In this document: piece by piece, positions 22,901-35,000 of the stretch
Numbering within the stretch: the first letter of the stretch is position 1
How the letters are laid out: each line of letters begins with the position of its first letter
NCBI RefSeq assembly: GCF_000227135.1
Contig: NC_018242.1
Span: forward strand, 380,426 to 444,425
DNA length: 64,000 nucleotides
From: Leishmania donovani
Lineage: Eukaryota > Euglenozoa > Kinetoplastea > Trypanosomatida > Trypanosomatidae
Direction of reading: 5' to 3'
Made by a program: the position numbers and the translations under genes
The notes under the pieces: generated by a model
Seen by the model: only the letters and a program-made list of their open reading frames with translations
Told to the model about the DNA's origin: nothing
The model's database searches: none

Positions 22901-24621
22901 CAGCGTGTCGCCGACACATCATGGCTACCATCGTTGCCATCATCCTCGCCGTGCCTGGCAGCTGCTGGCACTACCTCCTCGTCGCTCTCTTCCACCTCCA
23001 GTGCGTAGAACTCCGCAGGTGAAACCACGCGCACCTTCATGGCAGGCAGACGCACTTCCAGAGCCCAGATGGCGTGCTGCGCTCCGTCAGAGACGAGGAA
23101 GCGGTGCCGTAGTTGCGCTGCCGCCCGCTGGGTGCGCTGTCGCTCTTCTTCCCACAGCACATCTTTCTGCTGCTGCTGCTGTGCAGCGGTGGACGCCAGT
23201 GAAACTGACATCGTGGTTGACACGGCGCCACCGACTTTGCCACCCTCCTCGCTCCTCGCGGTGGGCGGCGATGGGGTTGGCGTGGCGGCTGATGAGGAGC
23301 TTGTGGTGCTGCTGCAGTGCAGTCGATCCAACGAAGGGGAGACCATCGCCGCTCTCTCTGCGTTAGGAGATGCGAATGTGGCCGCGCCCTTGCCCTCCCC
23401 CACCGCGGCTCCATCGGCGGGCACCAACACCGCCGGCGCATCAGACAGCTGCGGCGCCAGTGCTGCCGCTCCCTCGACCGTTGCCTCTGCGCCACAGCTT
23501 GCAGGCGGGACACCAATGTGGACCCCACCGACGTTGTCGCAACGACTGTTGCCGCCGCACGCAACACGGCACTCTTCGCCGCTTCTGCCTCCACCTGCCG
23601 CTTCGTGTTCAGGGGCCGCCGACTCTCCAACCTCCATCACGGCCCCAGCCGGCATTGCCAAAGTGCCCTCGGCGCGCTCGCGCGTCTTGTCTTCCCACGC
23701 TGCACGCAGAACCGCCTCGTTGCACGACAGTCCGTAGGCGGTGTAGTCGCGTACCCAACCATCGAAGGCGTCCAGCGGCAGGCCATGCGCGATGCGGGAC
23801 AGGGTGGGACGCGTCGCCGATGCGGCGCCTGCTAGCGCTGCCGTGGCGGCTGACGATGCCTTGGTGGCGCCCCGCTGATCTCCCTCTAGGCGTCGCACCA
23901 CACAAATGCCGCTGCGCGGGGGCCGGCATCCAGGCGAGGCGGCGGAGAGGCGCTCCACGGTCGCCATCGCGGTCCGCTTGTCGCAGCGGCCGCGCAACTG
24001 CCCGGCCACGTCGACGTCGTGGTAGGCGAGGAGGAAGTGGTAGGAGTCGAGCGGGACGAGCAGCATTCGTGCGTGAGCCTCCTGCGACGGCGGCTTGCTG
24101 CAGGCAGGTGTGAAGGCGGAGCCCGCAGACGCACCGCGGTCGGCAGAGACGGTGCGCCACTGCCCGTCCGCGCCGCGTGCCACGGCCTTCGGTCGCAGCG
24201 CCGCCGCACGATTTGACCTGCGCCATGCGGCGAGCTTGGGCGACGAGGATGTGAACGGCGCCGATCCGCCAGAGAACGGCAGACTTGCTGAGCACATGTG
24301 CGCGGATGTTGCACCGGTTGCTGAAGGCGAGCAGTGCGCATCACCCGTGTAGGGGGACGAGGCTGTTGTGGCAGCTGCCTGTTGAAGCCGCTGCTGCTCC
24401 TCCACGCCTTGCTGCTGCGGGGCGCACAGAGGCGACAGGTCGAAGGGGCCATCTGTAGAGTTCGTGAAGACGTCGGTCAAAGACACGACGGTCTTGGAGA
24501 GAAAGACGGTATCGAGGTCGTACAGGTGTACGGCCGCTGGCTCGGAGGAGGAGAGGGGTGGGCTGCCGCTGGGCGGCTGCGAGGCCTCGGGCTTTGCCCT
24601 CTGCGGTGGTGGCACGTGCAT
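16973..24621 (-). CDS. Giant NHL-repeat protein, interrupted by an assembly gap
   Basis: One gene of more than 2,500 codons, split by Ns at 19014-19123. The two sides total 7,539 known bases, a multiple of three, so the true gap must also be a multiple of three and the 110 Ns are only an estimate. About residues 700-1040 hold NHL-type beta-propeller strands: GFVDGHFSVARFNSPGSLCW, LFISDMGNCAIRYANF, LLFTDGANNVVRLV and VLLVDQTHHALRILD. Long Ser/Pro/Gln-rich, probably disordered regions separate these from C-terminal helical blocks on both sides of the gap (YTMSFAAFFRFVVLTGY before it, PYACFVESFVRVALTVF after it) that look like copies of one module. The start at 24621 follows a good splice acceptor. 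Function unknown; a scaffold or cytoskeletal role is only a guess. Confidence 0.75.
19014..19123. other. Assembly gap (110 N) inside the NHL gene
   Basis: Ns interrupt G+C-rich Ala/Gly/Arg codons. The reading frame continues on both sides only if the real length is a multiple of three, which 110 is not. Confidence 0.9.
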
Positions 24622-24665
24622 CCTCTGGCACGGCACGCCTGCATGCAGACAGGCGAAACAATCAA
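24622..24665 (-). promoter_or_regulatory. Likely trans-splice acceptor of the NHL gene
   Basis: Upstream of the ATG at 24621 the minus strand reads TTGATTGTTTCGCCTGTCTG and then CATGCAG, a T/C-rich tract ending in AG, leaving a 5'UTR of about 17 nt. Longer upstream in-frame extensions are therefore not used. Confidence 0.5.
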
Positions 24666-25804
24666 CTGCCAACGCTGCCACACCGAGTCTCTCTCTCTCT
24701 CTCCTTCGCTCTGTGCTCGAGCCCCCTCCCCCCTGGCTTCGCGTGCCTGCGACAGCGGCGGCTAGTGCTGTGCAGGGCCGCGGATTTGTGTATGGCGTAG
24801 ATGGTATATGCCTGCCGCAACAGAAGGCAGCGGAGGGAAGAGAGAGGATTGGTGAAGGGCGGAGGAATGACGGTCTGCGCTGGCGTGCTCGAGTGCTCGG
24901 CACGTTGGAGGACGTCGTGCACGTGCGCGCCAGCGCAGACATCAGTGGAGCGCACGTAAGAAGAGGCAATCTCTCCTTATCCGAACCAGACTTGTACACA
25001 CGCATGCCCGCCTCCCCCCTCCGCAACGCTCTCAACAGTGCCTCGTTGAGGGAGGGAGGTGCGGCTGATCAGCGGGTCGGCGAGATACGAAAGACAGTGA
25101 CACTGTACTTGCAGTTGACGAATACAACGAGAGAGAGAGGCCCATGAACGCAATCATAAATCGGTGGTGAAACCACGTGCTACACCTGCAGCGGCAAGAG
25201 GTGGGCGTGTGAGCGTGTCGACGCGTGTTTGTGTGTGTACGCACATCGCACGTGTGCTTTACGGCCCGTATGCGCGATAAGACCGACACATAGAGAGAAG
25301 GAAGCGGCCTTGGCGAACACACACCCGTATACGCACGCAAGCTCGGGAAAGCTGAGAAGGTAGGGTGGGACAACTGCACGAGCAGTAAAGTGTCACAGCA
25401 CTCGCCGGCACCCATCACAGGGCGCAACCGCCAGCAATAAGAGAAGAGAGAACAATGAACATGATCATCGGTGATGCGCGCGTGACAACACGCCAGTAAA
25501 GCCTCGAACCGAAAAACGGGAAAGAACGACAACAAAGGGCCGAGCTAGAGGAGGAGGAAGAGGGCAGAGAGATGGACCGCACGAGAGCGGAGAAGGAGCG
25601 CATGAGGGAGGCGGCGAGGTGGTGCGCTACGGCAACATGCAGGGGAAAGGGGGAGGGCGGAGGAGTATAACAAAGGGAGGGGCCCATGTCAGCCGCCGCC
25701 GCCCTTTTCGCCACCCGCCTCATCCCTCTCTGTCTCTGTCTCTGTCTTGTCCCTCCCCTATACCGTCTTCTGTGAGCTCGCGATGCTTCCGCCACCGTTG
25801 TCCA
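24666..25804. other. Intergenic, no gene seen
   Basis: A CT repeat at about 24690-24704 on the plus strand is purine-rich on the transcribed strand. The rest is CA-rich and purine-rich simple sequence with no supportable gene. Confidence 0.6.
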
Positions 25805-28615
25805 TCAGCGCGCCTCACCGCCCGCGACGTTGTTGCTGCTGCCGCTGTTGTACGATATTTTGTGCGAGGCGTTGAGGACGTCGATGTCCGCGTCCTGCTG
25901 CAGCTGTTTGAGTGCCGCATTGTACGCCGCCCGCTCCGTCTCTGTTACGTCGAACCAGGAGTACCAGCAGGGCAGCGCGTGCGCCACCGCGAGGCGCACA
26001 TTCGGCACGCGGTCGGTGACATAGTCGCGCAGCAGCGGCAGCGTCGTCGCGAGTAGCTGCTGCCGCCGCACCTCGCGCGGGCTGAGCTCGCTCACTGCCG
26101 GCAGCAGCACCTCCAGGCACTGGATCATCACAACCCGCCACATATAGCTCACAGCGCGCGTCGGGGCAAGCGTGTCAGACTGTAGCAGCTCCGTTGCCGT
26201 CTGAGCAGCCCACTCGCCGCCGTAGGCTGCCGCCACTTCCTTCAGCGTGCGAACCGCCTGCGAGCGGACGGTGCTGACGGGGTCGTGCAGGGCGATGAAG
26301 AGCATCTTGGTGAGGGGCCGGAACTGGTCAGGGCTGAGGACCTTGCAGAAGTGGTGCACGATACGCACCACCGCGTTGCGGATGCGCCAGTTGCGCGACT
26401 CGCCGAGGTTCAGCACCTCCGTCATGAAGGAGCGCACAATCGCGTCGGCACGCTTCCGTGTGAGGGCGACGTTCGCCTCCCCCGCACCGGCTGGCCCACT
26501 AACGGCCGCCGCACCACTGGCGAGTCGCGAGGAGAGGTGTGGCGATTTGTGACGGCTACCGCGGTTGTGCGCCGAGGCCGACGTTGAAGCCTGCTGTCGC
26601 CGCGAGGCAGAGCCGCGAGATGAGTTAGACGGCCAGTGCGCCACTCCGCTGCCGCCTCCGGCACTACCTAGCGCCACATGCTGCACAGCTGCCTGCACAC
26701 TCCCCTCAAGCGCCGGCACCAGATCGCCCAGACTCTCTATAGCGTTCTCTTGCACAGAGAAGACCGCGTCTTGCATCAGTGCCCGAAGCGCCTTGCACAT
26801 GGTGCGAACCACTTCTTCACTGCCAAATATAAAGCAGTGATAATGGCGAGCCGCGCTGCGACGCACGACTGGATCGGCATCCTGGGACAGGGCCACGGCA
26901 ACAGGGACACAGGAGTGCTGGACAACCTCGCTGCTGCAGTGCTGCACCATCAACTCCAGCTGCCGTGCCACAGCCGCGCGCGTCTCCGGCTCCTCGTCAC
27001 GCGCGAGCGTCTCTAGAACCACCTCCAAGTCGTCGGCGTTCAGCACCAACGCTGCCATCGCGCCAAGCCGATTCGCCGCCGTGTAGCGCACACGCCAGCT
27101 CGGGTCCATGTACGCGCCGACGAAGGTGCTGAGCAGGTACTTGGACGTCGACTTGGGCCCGATCATCTGCGCCAGCTTCACCACCTCTTCGATCAAAAGG
27201 TAGCGAACAGTATCGCTGAGGTCGTCCGTGGCCAGGCTCTTCAGCAGCGGCAGCGGCATCTCGGCCAGCGTGAGCCGATGCACGGCCGCGACACGCACCC
27301 AGTCGTGCAGAGACATGACGACGGCCGCGCGGACCATCGCCGAGGCGTCGCTGCTGCACTCCGCGTAGTAGTTGAACATGTCCGTAACGCTCAGCCCGCT
27401 TGCCTGCAGCACGGCCGGCCGCATAGCGAGGTAGCCGAGCAGCCCGGCTGCCACGACGCGCGGTGTACTCCAGAAGGATACGCGCATCGTCAGTACAAAG
27501 GGCAGGAACAGCTCGAGTAGCACAGCGTCCTCCACCATCTCGAAGATGGCCTGCAGGGATGTCGTAATCACCTTGGCGACGAGCCCCTCCGCGGAGCAGC
27601 ACAGCTCCATGATGAGGCCCATGAAATAGGTGAGGTTGGCCGTGGTGCGCGTCTCCATGCATGCCACAATGTGCGGCAGTGCACGCGCGATGCACGGGGC
27701 GCATTCGTCGAAGGACTCACCGTAGTCGTCCGCCTCGAATGCCGTGAGCAGCGCCGGCAACAGGTGATCGAGGATGCGCTGTGTGGACATTTTCCGCGCC
27801 GCCGCGACACAGCCCTCCGTGACAAAGGTGCGACGCTCCTCCAAGCTGCCGAGGTTGTAGTACTGCTTGATGGGCGGGTCATGCCGGTCCAGGTCGAAGC
27901 ACACGCTTGACGCGTCGTTGTTGCACTCTACGGACACCTCCACGTCGCTCTCGGTGCGCGGGCTGAGCGTGAAGGCGGCGTTCAGCGAGCGTCGCGGGTT
28001 GCCGCTGGCGGCTGCACTATTCGGTGACGTATTAGGAGAGGAGGAGCCCCCGCTACCAACCCCAGATACGCCGTTCAGACTCGCGTTGACGGCGACGGCA
28101 CTCGCACCACCGAGGCTGGTCGCGCCTAACGGCTGCGCGGACGGCTCTGGATCTGGGTACGGCGATGCGGGCGTCGACGGCGTTGATGGAGGTGACACCA
28201 GCAGTGTCTGAAACCTTGGCGGCTCCGTCGGAGAGGAAGACAAAGAAGATTCCGAGGTGGCGAGTGCGTCCTCGTGCGGTGTGCTGCTGCCGCTGTTCAT
28301 GTCTGCCGGGGAGGCCGGCAGCGGGGACGGGGAGGTGCACGGGGAAGTTCGCCGCGCCTCCCCCTCTCGCAGCGGTGGTGAGGTGGTGCGGTAGTTCGCC
28401 GCCTCGCTGTCGCCGCAGTTCGCTGGCAGCGGCGTTGGCGATGCGACGCGTGCTGCGATGCTGGAGGCCGATATGCTAAACGGCGTGCGGAACTCGTGGC
28501 TGCTACACGCTGTCGACGGGGAGGCGGAGAGCGAACTTAGCAGCGGTGGCGACGCCACGGTCGTGCCGGTGGCGCCCGTACCCCAGGCGGCCCGGTTGGG
28601 GTCCTCATGGCTCAT
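25805..28615 (-). CDS. PP2A scaffold subunit A (PR65)-like HEAT-repeat protein
   Basis: A 936-residue protein starting at the ATG at 28615. The first 240 or so residues are Ser/Pro/Ala-rich and probably disordered. From about 245 to the end run HEAT repeats that line up in order with the PP2A A subunit (PR65). SFWSTPRVVAAGLLGYL matches the repeat that reads DWFTSRTSACGLF in PR65. DPSWRVRYTAANRL matches its DKSWRVRYMVADKF, and WRIRNAVVRIVHHF matches WRVRLAIIEYMPLL. A Ser/Arg-rich insertion (about 655-715) interrupts the array. PR65 itself is near 590 residues, so this is an enlarged relative. It should hold a phosphatase catalytic subunit and a B subunit. It could instead be a PP4R1-type scaffold. 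Confidence 0.8.
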   Translation of the reverse strand: MSHEDPNRAAWGTGATGTTVASPPLLSSLSASPSTACSSHEFRTPFSISASSIAARVASPTPLPANCGDSEAANYRTTSPPLREGEARRTSPCTSPSPLPASPADMNSGSSTPHEDALATSESSLSSSPTEPPRFQTLLVSPPSTPSTPASPYPDPEPSAQPLGATSLGGASAVAVNASLNGVSGVGSGGSSSPNTSPNSAAASGNPRRSLNAAFTLSPRTESDVEVSVECNNDASSVCFDLDRHDPPIKQYYNLGSLEERRTFVTEGCVAAARKMSTQRILDHLLPALLTAFEADDYGESFDECAPCIARALPHIVACMETRTTANLTYFMGLIMELCCSAEGLVAKVITTSLQAIFEMVEDAVLLELFLPFVLTMRVSFWSTPRVVAAGLLGYLAMRPAVLQASGLSVTDMFNYYAECSSDASAMVRAAVVMSLHDWVRVAAVHRLTLAEMPLPLLKSLATDDLSDTVRYLLIEEVVKLAQMIGPKSTSKYLLSTFVGAYMDPSWRVRYTAANRLGAMAALVLNADDLEVVLETLARDEEPETRAAVARQLELMVQHCSSEVVQHSCVPVAVALSQDADPVVRRSAARHYHCFIFGSEEVVRTMCKALRALMQDAVFSVQENAIESLGDLVPALEGSVQAAVQHVALGSAGGGSGVAHWPSNSSRGSASRRQQASTSASAHNRGSRHKSPHLSSRLASGAAAVSGPAGAGEANVALTRKRADAIVRSFMTEVLNLGESRNWRIRNAVVRIVHHFCKVLSPDQFRPLTKMLFIALHDPVSTVRSQAVRTLKEVAAAYGGEWAAQTATELLQSDTLAPTRAVSYMWRVVMIQCLEVLLPAVSELSPREVRRQQLLATTLPLLRDYVTDRVPNVRLAVAHALPCWYSWFDVTETERAAYNAALKQLQQDADIDVLNASHKISYNSGSSNNVAGGEAR

Positions 28616-30614
28616 AGCGCACTAGTGACGTTTGCAGAGGGCGGGCGTTGGCGCCACCGCGCCTTAGGATGCGTTCACGAGTCGGTGAAGGCGTCTGCCG
28701 CTCCCCCTCTAGCTGGCACGGGCGCGTCTATCTCTCTTTCTCACGCTCACCCTGTTACGTTGTGGCGTGAGTTTAACTGTCACAGCTGCTCTATCGCGAG
28801 AGTATCTACACACACACACACACACAAGTATGTGTGTCTGTCTGTCTGTGCAAGCTGCGCCCTTCTACGTGGTGATGCGTGGATACGCGTTGCGCCTGGC
28901 TTCTCTCTCCTGAGGAGATACGTAGGGAGGGAGGGAGGAGGATCGCGACGTCAGCCAAATCCGCGATTGCCGTGCGCCGCAGCTCCGCCTTCGTCGTGTT
29001 TCACTTTCTCTTGCGCACGCCCACTACGTGGGGAGTTCTCGCATCACACGGGCGAGAGGGCCGGAGGGCGCCCAGCGGACAGAACGACGACGACGACGCC
29101 AACAACAACAAAGGCAAACGCCAAGGAAGTCGCCTCGCTTGTACACAAGCGCGCGTGCCCAACGCCGGATGGTCAGGGGAAGGGAGAGGTCGAGGAGGGT
29201 GGGGAGATCGGTATGGCAGTCGCGCTGATGGTGTTGGTGACTGCCATACGGTTTAATACATGCACCGATGCTCGCGCGCGCGTGACGGCGCGTGTGCGTC
29301 CGTCGTTTGAGTGAGGTGTCTCTGTACAGAGACAGGCAGGCACAACAAGAAGAATACAGTAAACGGGGGCAACGGCGGCGTGGGGGGTGGGTGAGAAGGA
29401 AGTGCAAGAGTAAAGGTCCTCGCCGGTGCTGTGTCTACGTGGATGAGCCCACAGCCCCAGAGGCGCACTCGACAGCTCACACACAGATTTCCGCCAGGTG
29501 GTGGGTGTGCACGTGCGTCGGCCGCGGATCGATGAAAGGCGCGTGGCGAAGTGTGTGCGTGCGTGTGCTGGAGGAGTGGATGCGAGGGAAGGCTTTGCAG
29601 GTGCAGGGGAAGGGATGGAGGAGGAAAAGGGATTAGTCGATGTTGGGTGGGAAAGGAAGCGTGAGCGTGTGTGCACCAGAACCATTTAGTGATGGATACG
29701 GTAGGGAGCTCCTTAATGGATGGGCAGAGCTATTCCGGTACGCGTGTGTGGAGTGAGAATCCACAAAGGAATGGGCATTTTGCGCGGCCGTCGTTGCCGA
29801 CACACACACACACACATACACACACGCCAAGCGCATGCGGTCGCCACGTATTGGGGGGGGGGGAGGTCACCGGTGCCATCGCACACGGCAAAGAAAGCGC
29901 GCGGACAGACGAACATCAGCACAGGGAAAGGAGGGAAACCAAGAGGGGTGAACGGGAAGAGTGAGGGAGAGGGGAATTGAGGTGGTCATAAGGGAGGGAG
30001 AAGCATGGTGGACCGGTAAGGCGTTTGCGCGTGTGTGTGTGCATAGAGGGAGGGAGGGAGGGGGGTCAACACCCATCAGAGGACGCTGACGTACAGATCA
30101 GTCGGCCTGTCATCCGACAACACCCAAGAACACGCAACAGACAAGAAATGGCTCGCTCACCCCTTTCCCGCAGCGTTCGTTTCCGTGCTTCCGCCCAGTG
30201 CGGCGAGAGGGAGAGAGGGAAGGAGGCAGACACACAGGGCGCTCACGCACGCGTATGTGCATACACGCGTGCCCTGATGTCTCTCTCTGAGGGTGTGTGT
30301 AGTTTCCGTCTATCCGTACCACCGGGGCAATATTTTCTGCGTATGTACATGAGAGAGTGCGTGTGTGTAGCACCGCCCGAGACGAACCCTTATACGCGCG
30401 AAGGAAGCGCACAACATGCGGCTGGAGGGACATCGGCGGTGGTATGTGTCTCTGTGTCTGTGTGTGTGTGTGTGCACCATCAGCGATCACATGGGCAGAC
30501 GTGTGGGAGAAAGAGACCGAGCGAAAGGACACGTGGCTGGCGGGGTGGGTGGGGGGAGTGGAGCTTGACGTGTATGTCTCTGCCGCCCTCACCTTCACTA
30601 TAACACAGGTGCCC
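28616..30614. other. 2.0 kb intergenic region, no gene seen
   Basis: Holds CA tracts (about 28810-28828, 29800-29825), a run of ten G near 29853, and GGGAGGG-rich sequence near 30045-30063. These are typical splice and polyadenylation spacer features. No frame shows convincing coding bias. Confidence 0.6.
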
Positions 30615-31184
30615 TTAGATGCTCTTGGTCACGGGTGCGCCAGCTGTTGATTGCGCCTGCCCCAGCTGCCTCTGCAGCTCTATGATGTCGGGCGTCGTGG
30701 TGGGCACCGGGGTACACAGGTACGCCGCCAGCTCGTCGATGCGCACCCGTCCCTTTTCATCTGTCGGCACCTCGGCGAGTAGCTGCCGCACGTCGGCCTC
30801 CGGCATCTTCTCCCCCAGCGTCGTGAGGAGGGTAATGAGTTCAGAGAGCTTCAGCCGGCCCGAGTCCCCGACGTCGAAGGCGCGCAGCGCTGTCACGAGG
30901 TCTTCCTCGGTCGGCCCCGTGTACGGCTGCTGCATCAGCTTTATGAATGCGTCGTACGAGGCAGGGTTGGGCAAGGGCCGTAGGAGATCGTTGAGCTCCG
31001 CCTCCGTGTAGCGGCGCCCGAGGCTGCGCAAGATGTGCTTGAGGTCAATGTGCGACACCGACCCAGTGTGCCGCTCGTCGAAGAGGTTCCACGTCGAGCT
31101 CCACTCTAGTGGCACTGCGAAGTTGCCGGCCGCCGGCGAAGCTGCAGCTGCAGCTGCGGCGGTCGCTGCTTCCGGTGCGGCCAT
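30615..31184 (-). CDS. EF-hand / calmodulin-like protein
   Basis: A 189-residue protein from the ATG at 31184. After an Ala-rich N-terminus (about 20 residues) it follows the four-helix-loop-helix calmodulin plan: WNLFDERHTGSVSHIDL, then YDAFIKLM, then LRAFDVGDSGRLKLSELITL, then a last loop around DEKGRVRIDELAAYL. The loops keep the central Gly and hydrophobic position but lack several acidic ligands (DERHTGSVSHID, DVGDSGRLKLSE). Calcium binding is therefore probably weak or lost, as in myosin light chains and some centrin-like proteins. The tail (LQRQLGQAQ) may be a short coiled coil. A calmodulin-like or light-chain role is inferred; the partner is unknown. Confidence 0.8.
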   Translation of the reverse strand: MAAPEAATAAAAAAASPAAGNFAVPLEWSSTWNLFDERHTGSVSHIDLKHILRSLGRRYTEAELNDLLRPLPNPASYDAFIKLMQQPYTGPTEEDLVTALRAFDVGDSGRLKLSELITLLTTLGEKMPEADVRQLLAEVPTDEKGRVRIDELAAYLCTPVPTTTPDIIELQRQLGQAQSTAGAPVTKSI

Positions 31185-32078
31185 GACGGGCACTACGATC
31201 AGGTGGCGAGTAGTGAGGAAGAGAAAGCGGTGATGGCACTCAATGACGTAAGGTGGTGCGCTGTGTGAGCGTGTGTGTATATATATAACTGTGGAGCTTC
31301 CGATCGGTTACCTCGTGGTGTGCCGAGGTGGTGGTGGTGCGGGGGTAGGGGTTACGGGTAGGGCCTAGGTACTCACGCACTGAGACGGAGAGGAGGAGGC
31401 AGCTGACACATGCATGTCAGCATCGCACCGGAAGAGGTGCACGGAGAGACTTTTCATGAAGGTGCTTCATCGCTCGCCATCATTCATCCACTGCCACGAG
31501 TGGCACTCCCTCCCTCCTCTCTCCACGCGCGGGGCAAGATACGCACGGGTGCACTGCCTCGGCGAGGTCGACCTCGCGCACCGATCTGACAGCGGTTTGA
31601 GGGAGAGGGTGGAGGAGAGGTGCCCACCCATCACCACCGCCAAGGAAACGGCGTTCGCTGGGCACGTTTCCCATCGTGTGCGGCAGGCAAGGCCTGCGGC
31701 GAGGGGCGGGATATGCGGGTTGGGGCGAAACAACGGGAAAAGCATGGATCTACGAAGAGGCGCACGAAAAGGGGGAGGGTGTGCGGAGGAATTTATGGGT
31801 ACAGGAAGAGGGGGGAGAGGGAGGGTGTGTGCGCTGTTCGTGTGTGCTGCCCCTCCCCACCCGTGCCTTGTCCCCTCTCTCTATCTGTGAGAGGGAGAAT
31901 AGAGATGAGTGTGCGTGTGTGTTGGGGGTGGGGAAGGTGAAGAACAACAACAACAGCAGCAGCAGCAGCAGCAACCATTCTAGTAAGTGGGCGCCGAAAA
32001 GCGGATACGCAGAGACGATGCAAGGCCGTAGTGCATGCAGCACCGACAGACACACGTGCCCACCCGAACCCCGTTCCG
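31185..32078. other. Intergenic with AAC/CAG trinucleotide tract
   Basis: Contains a short TA run (about 31279-31287) and an AAC/CAG tract (about 31941-31975). No supportable gene. Confidence 0.6.
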
Positions 32079-35000
32079 TTAAGCAACGGGTGCTCTGTCG
32101 AATCTTGTGGTGGTGGTGGCTGATTTTGACGAGGGTGAGGGGCTCGTGGATGGGTGGGCGATCCTCTTATGCGTCTGCAGGTTCCTGTTAGAGGAGACAG
32201 GGGAGAGGCCACGATGTGGCAACAGCGGCGGTGGGGAACTGGATGGCACTCGAGGCGGTAGGGGTCTGAAGGAGGCAGGCTTGTGCGAGCGCGCTGTCGG
32301 CTGCGAGCGGGGCGGTGTGTGCGACCGTACCGCAGGCGATGTAGTGTTGTTGTGGGATCGCAGAGGGTCACCAGGTCGTTCTGCGGACGCTGCGCCATTC
32401 TTCCCACCTCTGTTGCTCACCCCAGCCGCCCGGTGGCGCCCCGGGAGAGGCTGCGACGCTGCAGAGGCTGCCACTAAAGGCGTCGTGCCGCGGCGGGAGA
32501 GAGGCGTGTGCGCTGGCGTCGGTGAGCCTTTTCGGGAGGGGTGTGCCGACGCCCCGCGATCAGGGCCTGCGAGTCGCTTCTCTACGCGGTGTCGTACGAG
32601 TTCCGGGGGGACTGGGGAGACGGAGCGGACAGGTGGATGTGACCGCAAGGGCGGCGGGCTCGACGCACTGCGACCGCGCACGCGCGAAACGAGCGGTGCC
32701 GCTGTGCTCTGCGAAGCTGTCAGCAGGTCTCGCACACGTTGACCGTGGATCCACAGCTCCGCCTTGGCCGATGTTGGTGGAGACGACACCGGGGCATCAG
32801 GGCCAATGTTGTGGCAGCTACCCACATCCGCGGTGTCCTCGCGCGGGTCGGTGGCGGCTTGCAGGGCATCCCACGCCGCGACGAGCTCCTTCAAGTGGTT
32901 CACAATGCGGGGAAGCTCCTTGGCCACGCGCCGCCGCGCTTTCTCTTCCTGCAGCAGCTGCTTCGCCATGTTCACCTTCTTATTCAAGAGCCGCTCGCGG
33001 CTCGTGGCGCGCATCTCAGCCTCCTCCCGGACAATTTCCTGATAGTTGTGCACCAGCGGCGCGGCTTGCTCGATGATATGCAGCCGCAGACGCAAAAACT
33101 CAATCTCGTCCGCCGCCTGCTCCCGCACCTGCTGGCAGGCGGTCAGGTGGCGCTGAAAGCTGAGGAGCACCTTGCCAGACGGCGACGATGGTGGTGGTGG
33201 TGCAGCGACGGCCGCCGCCTCACGCGCCTCGACAACGCTTGCATTCTCCTCGTTGACCTCATCGCTCCGCTGCTGCTGTCGTGCCGCGGGGACCGCCGAC
33301 TCCTCTGACTGGAACGTCTCCAGTAGTTCTTCCTCCATCGCCACGCGTAGCTCCCCGTCCGGTGCCACCGCGTACGTCTTGTCGCCCGTCGCCGCGTAGT
33401 AGGCCTCGTAGACGTCGCGCAGCCGGCCCATTGTCTTCTCTACCAGGATGTCCTGCTGTGTGCTGAGGTGAGCCTGAAAGGCAGCTCGAGCGCGGCGGAC
33501 GTAGTCCAGCACCGGCGCGTACGAGGCGGCGCGCAGGACTTGGCGGACAGCTGGCGGCAGGTACAAGCCGCCGCCCGTCCGGTGCGCATTCTTCTGTTCA
33601 CGGGCGCTGTCGCTATCATCCACCGCCGCCGATGACGTGAGTCTCGTGCTGCTCTTCAGCGATGGCGGCGGCGTCGGCATCGCGTGAAGCAGTTCCACGC
33701 CGGCTGCAGGGCACGGCTGCTGCTGCTGCTGCGCGGCCACATCCGCCACGTACGCGGCGTGCAGCTGCCTGTACCGCGCGACTATCTCCTCCGTCGTTTG
33801 CCTGTACGGCTCCGGCTTGAAAGGGGCGAGAGGCGGCGAGCAGATAGAGGTCTTGGCATGCCATGCGACGGCATTCTCGTCAGGGCTGTTGCTATGGATA
33901 GAGCCACTGGCCTTGCCTTGGCTCTCCGCCTCCTCCTTGCACCGGCGCGGAAGGGAAAAGGGTGACGAGGCCTTTGGAGAGGGCCTTTGCACAGACATGG
34001 CCCGCCACAACACCTCTAGCGTGTCGAGTGCGTGCAGCTCCTCCTGCGCCTCCAGCTGCATGAGACAGTTGTGCTCGTCGATGCTGCGTACAATGGCCTC
34101 GGCTTCGGCTTGAATGCGCGTGAGAGTGAGATCTTGGTGGGTGCCGTATGCAGTTATGCCCGACACGTCCACCTCCAGCACCGTCGCGCGCGCCGCCTCG
34201 CCCGGTGGCGTGCCAACGGGGCTCCTCACTACCGTCTTGGCGTGAACACCAGCGCCCTTGGCTGCGGCGAGGACGCCGGTGGACGACGTCGCTGTCTGTG
34301 CGGTGATGCGTGCCTCCGTCGTCACTGTTGTAGAGCTGCGCGTCGGCCACGCCGAACTACCTAGCTCGCCTTCACCGCCGTGCTTGAGCGGCGCGTGATC
34401 GACGTTGCTGTCGCCGCCACTCAAGCTGTACTGTGTGTCGAGGGAGCACGAGGCAGCACACAAGAGCAGCTGCAGTTCCTCGCGCGTGGCGTCCTGCAGC
34501 GAGGTTGTGGGGCGGTTGATAAGAGACGCGATGGCGTCTGCCTCTTCATTGCCACCAGAGCTGCTGCTGCTCTCTTCGCACTTGTCGCTTGACGGCGCTA
34601 CCAAGGCTGCAGCGACGCCGGACGTCTTGGGCGATGTCAGCGGCGAGACGAAGCCGGAGGAGCGCGTGGACGTCGCGCCAACGGCGACAGTTGTCTGCAG
34701 CCGTCGATCCACCGCAGATTCCCAATCAAGGCTGACCCGCTTTCCGAGCTCGCTGCTGCCACCTTCCTCCTCGTTGCTGAGGTACTTGGCACGATACGCC
34801 GCACGCAGCACCACCTGCTCCTGCGCGCTGCGGTTGATCATCGCACGCTGCTTGCAAAGCAGCTGCAGCACTTGCAGCCGATTGTCGGCGAGGCGCTGTA
34901 GCCGCCCGAGTTCCGCTTGCAGTTGCCGACGCACGCCTTCGTGAGTGTTGTTGTGAAGCAGGCGACGCAGGGCATGAGCCGCGGCGATGTGCGCATCGCC

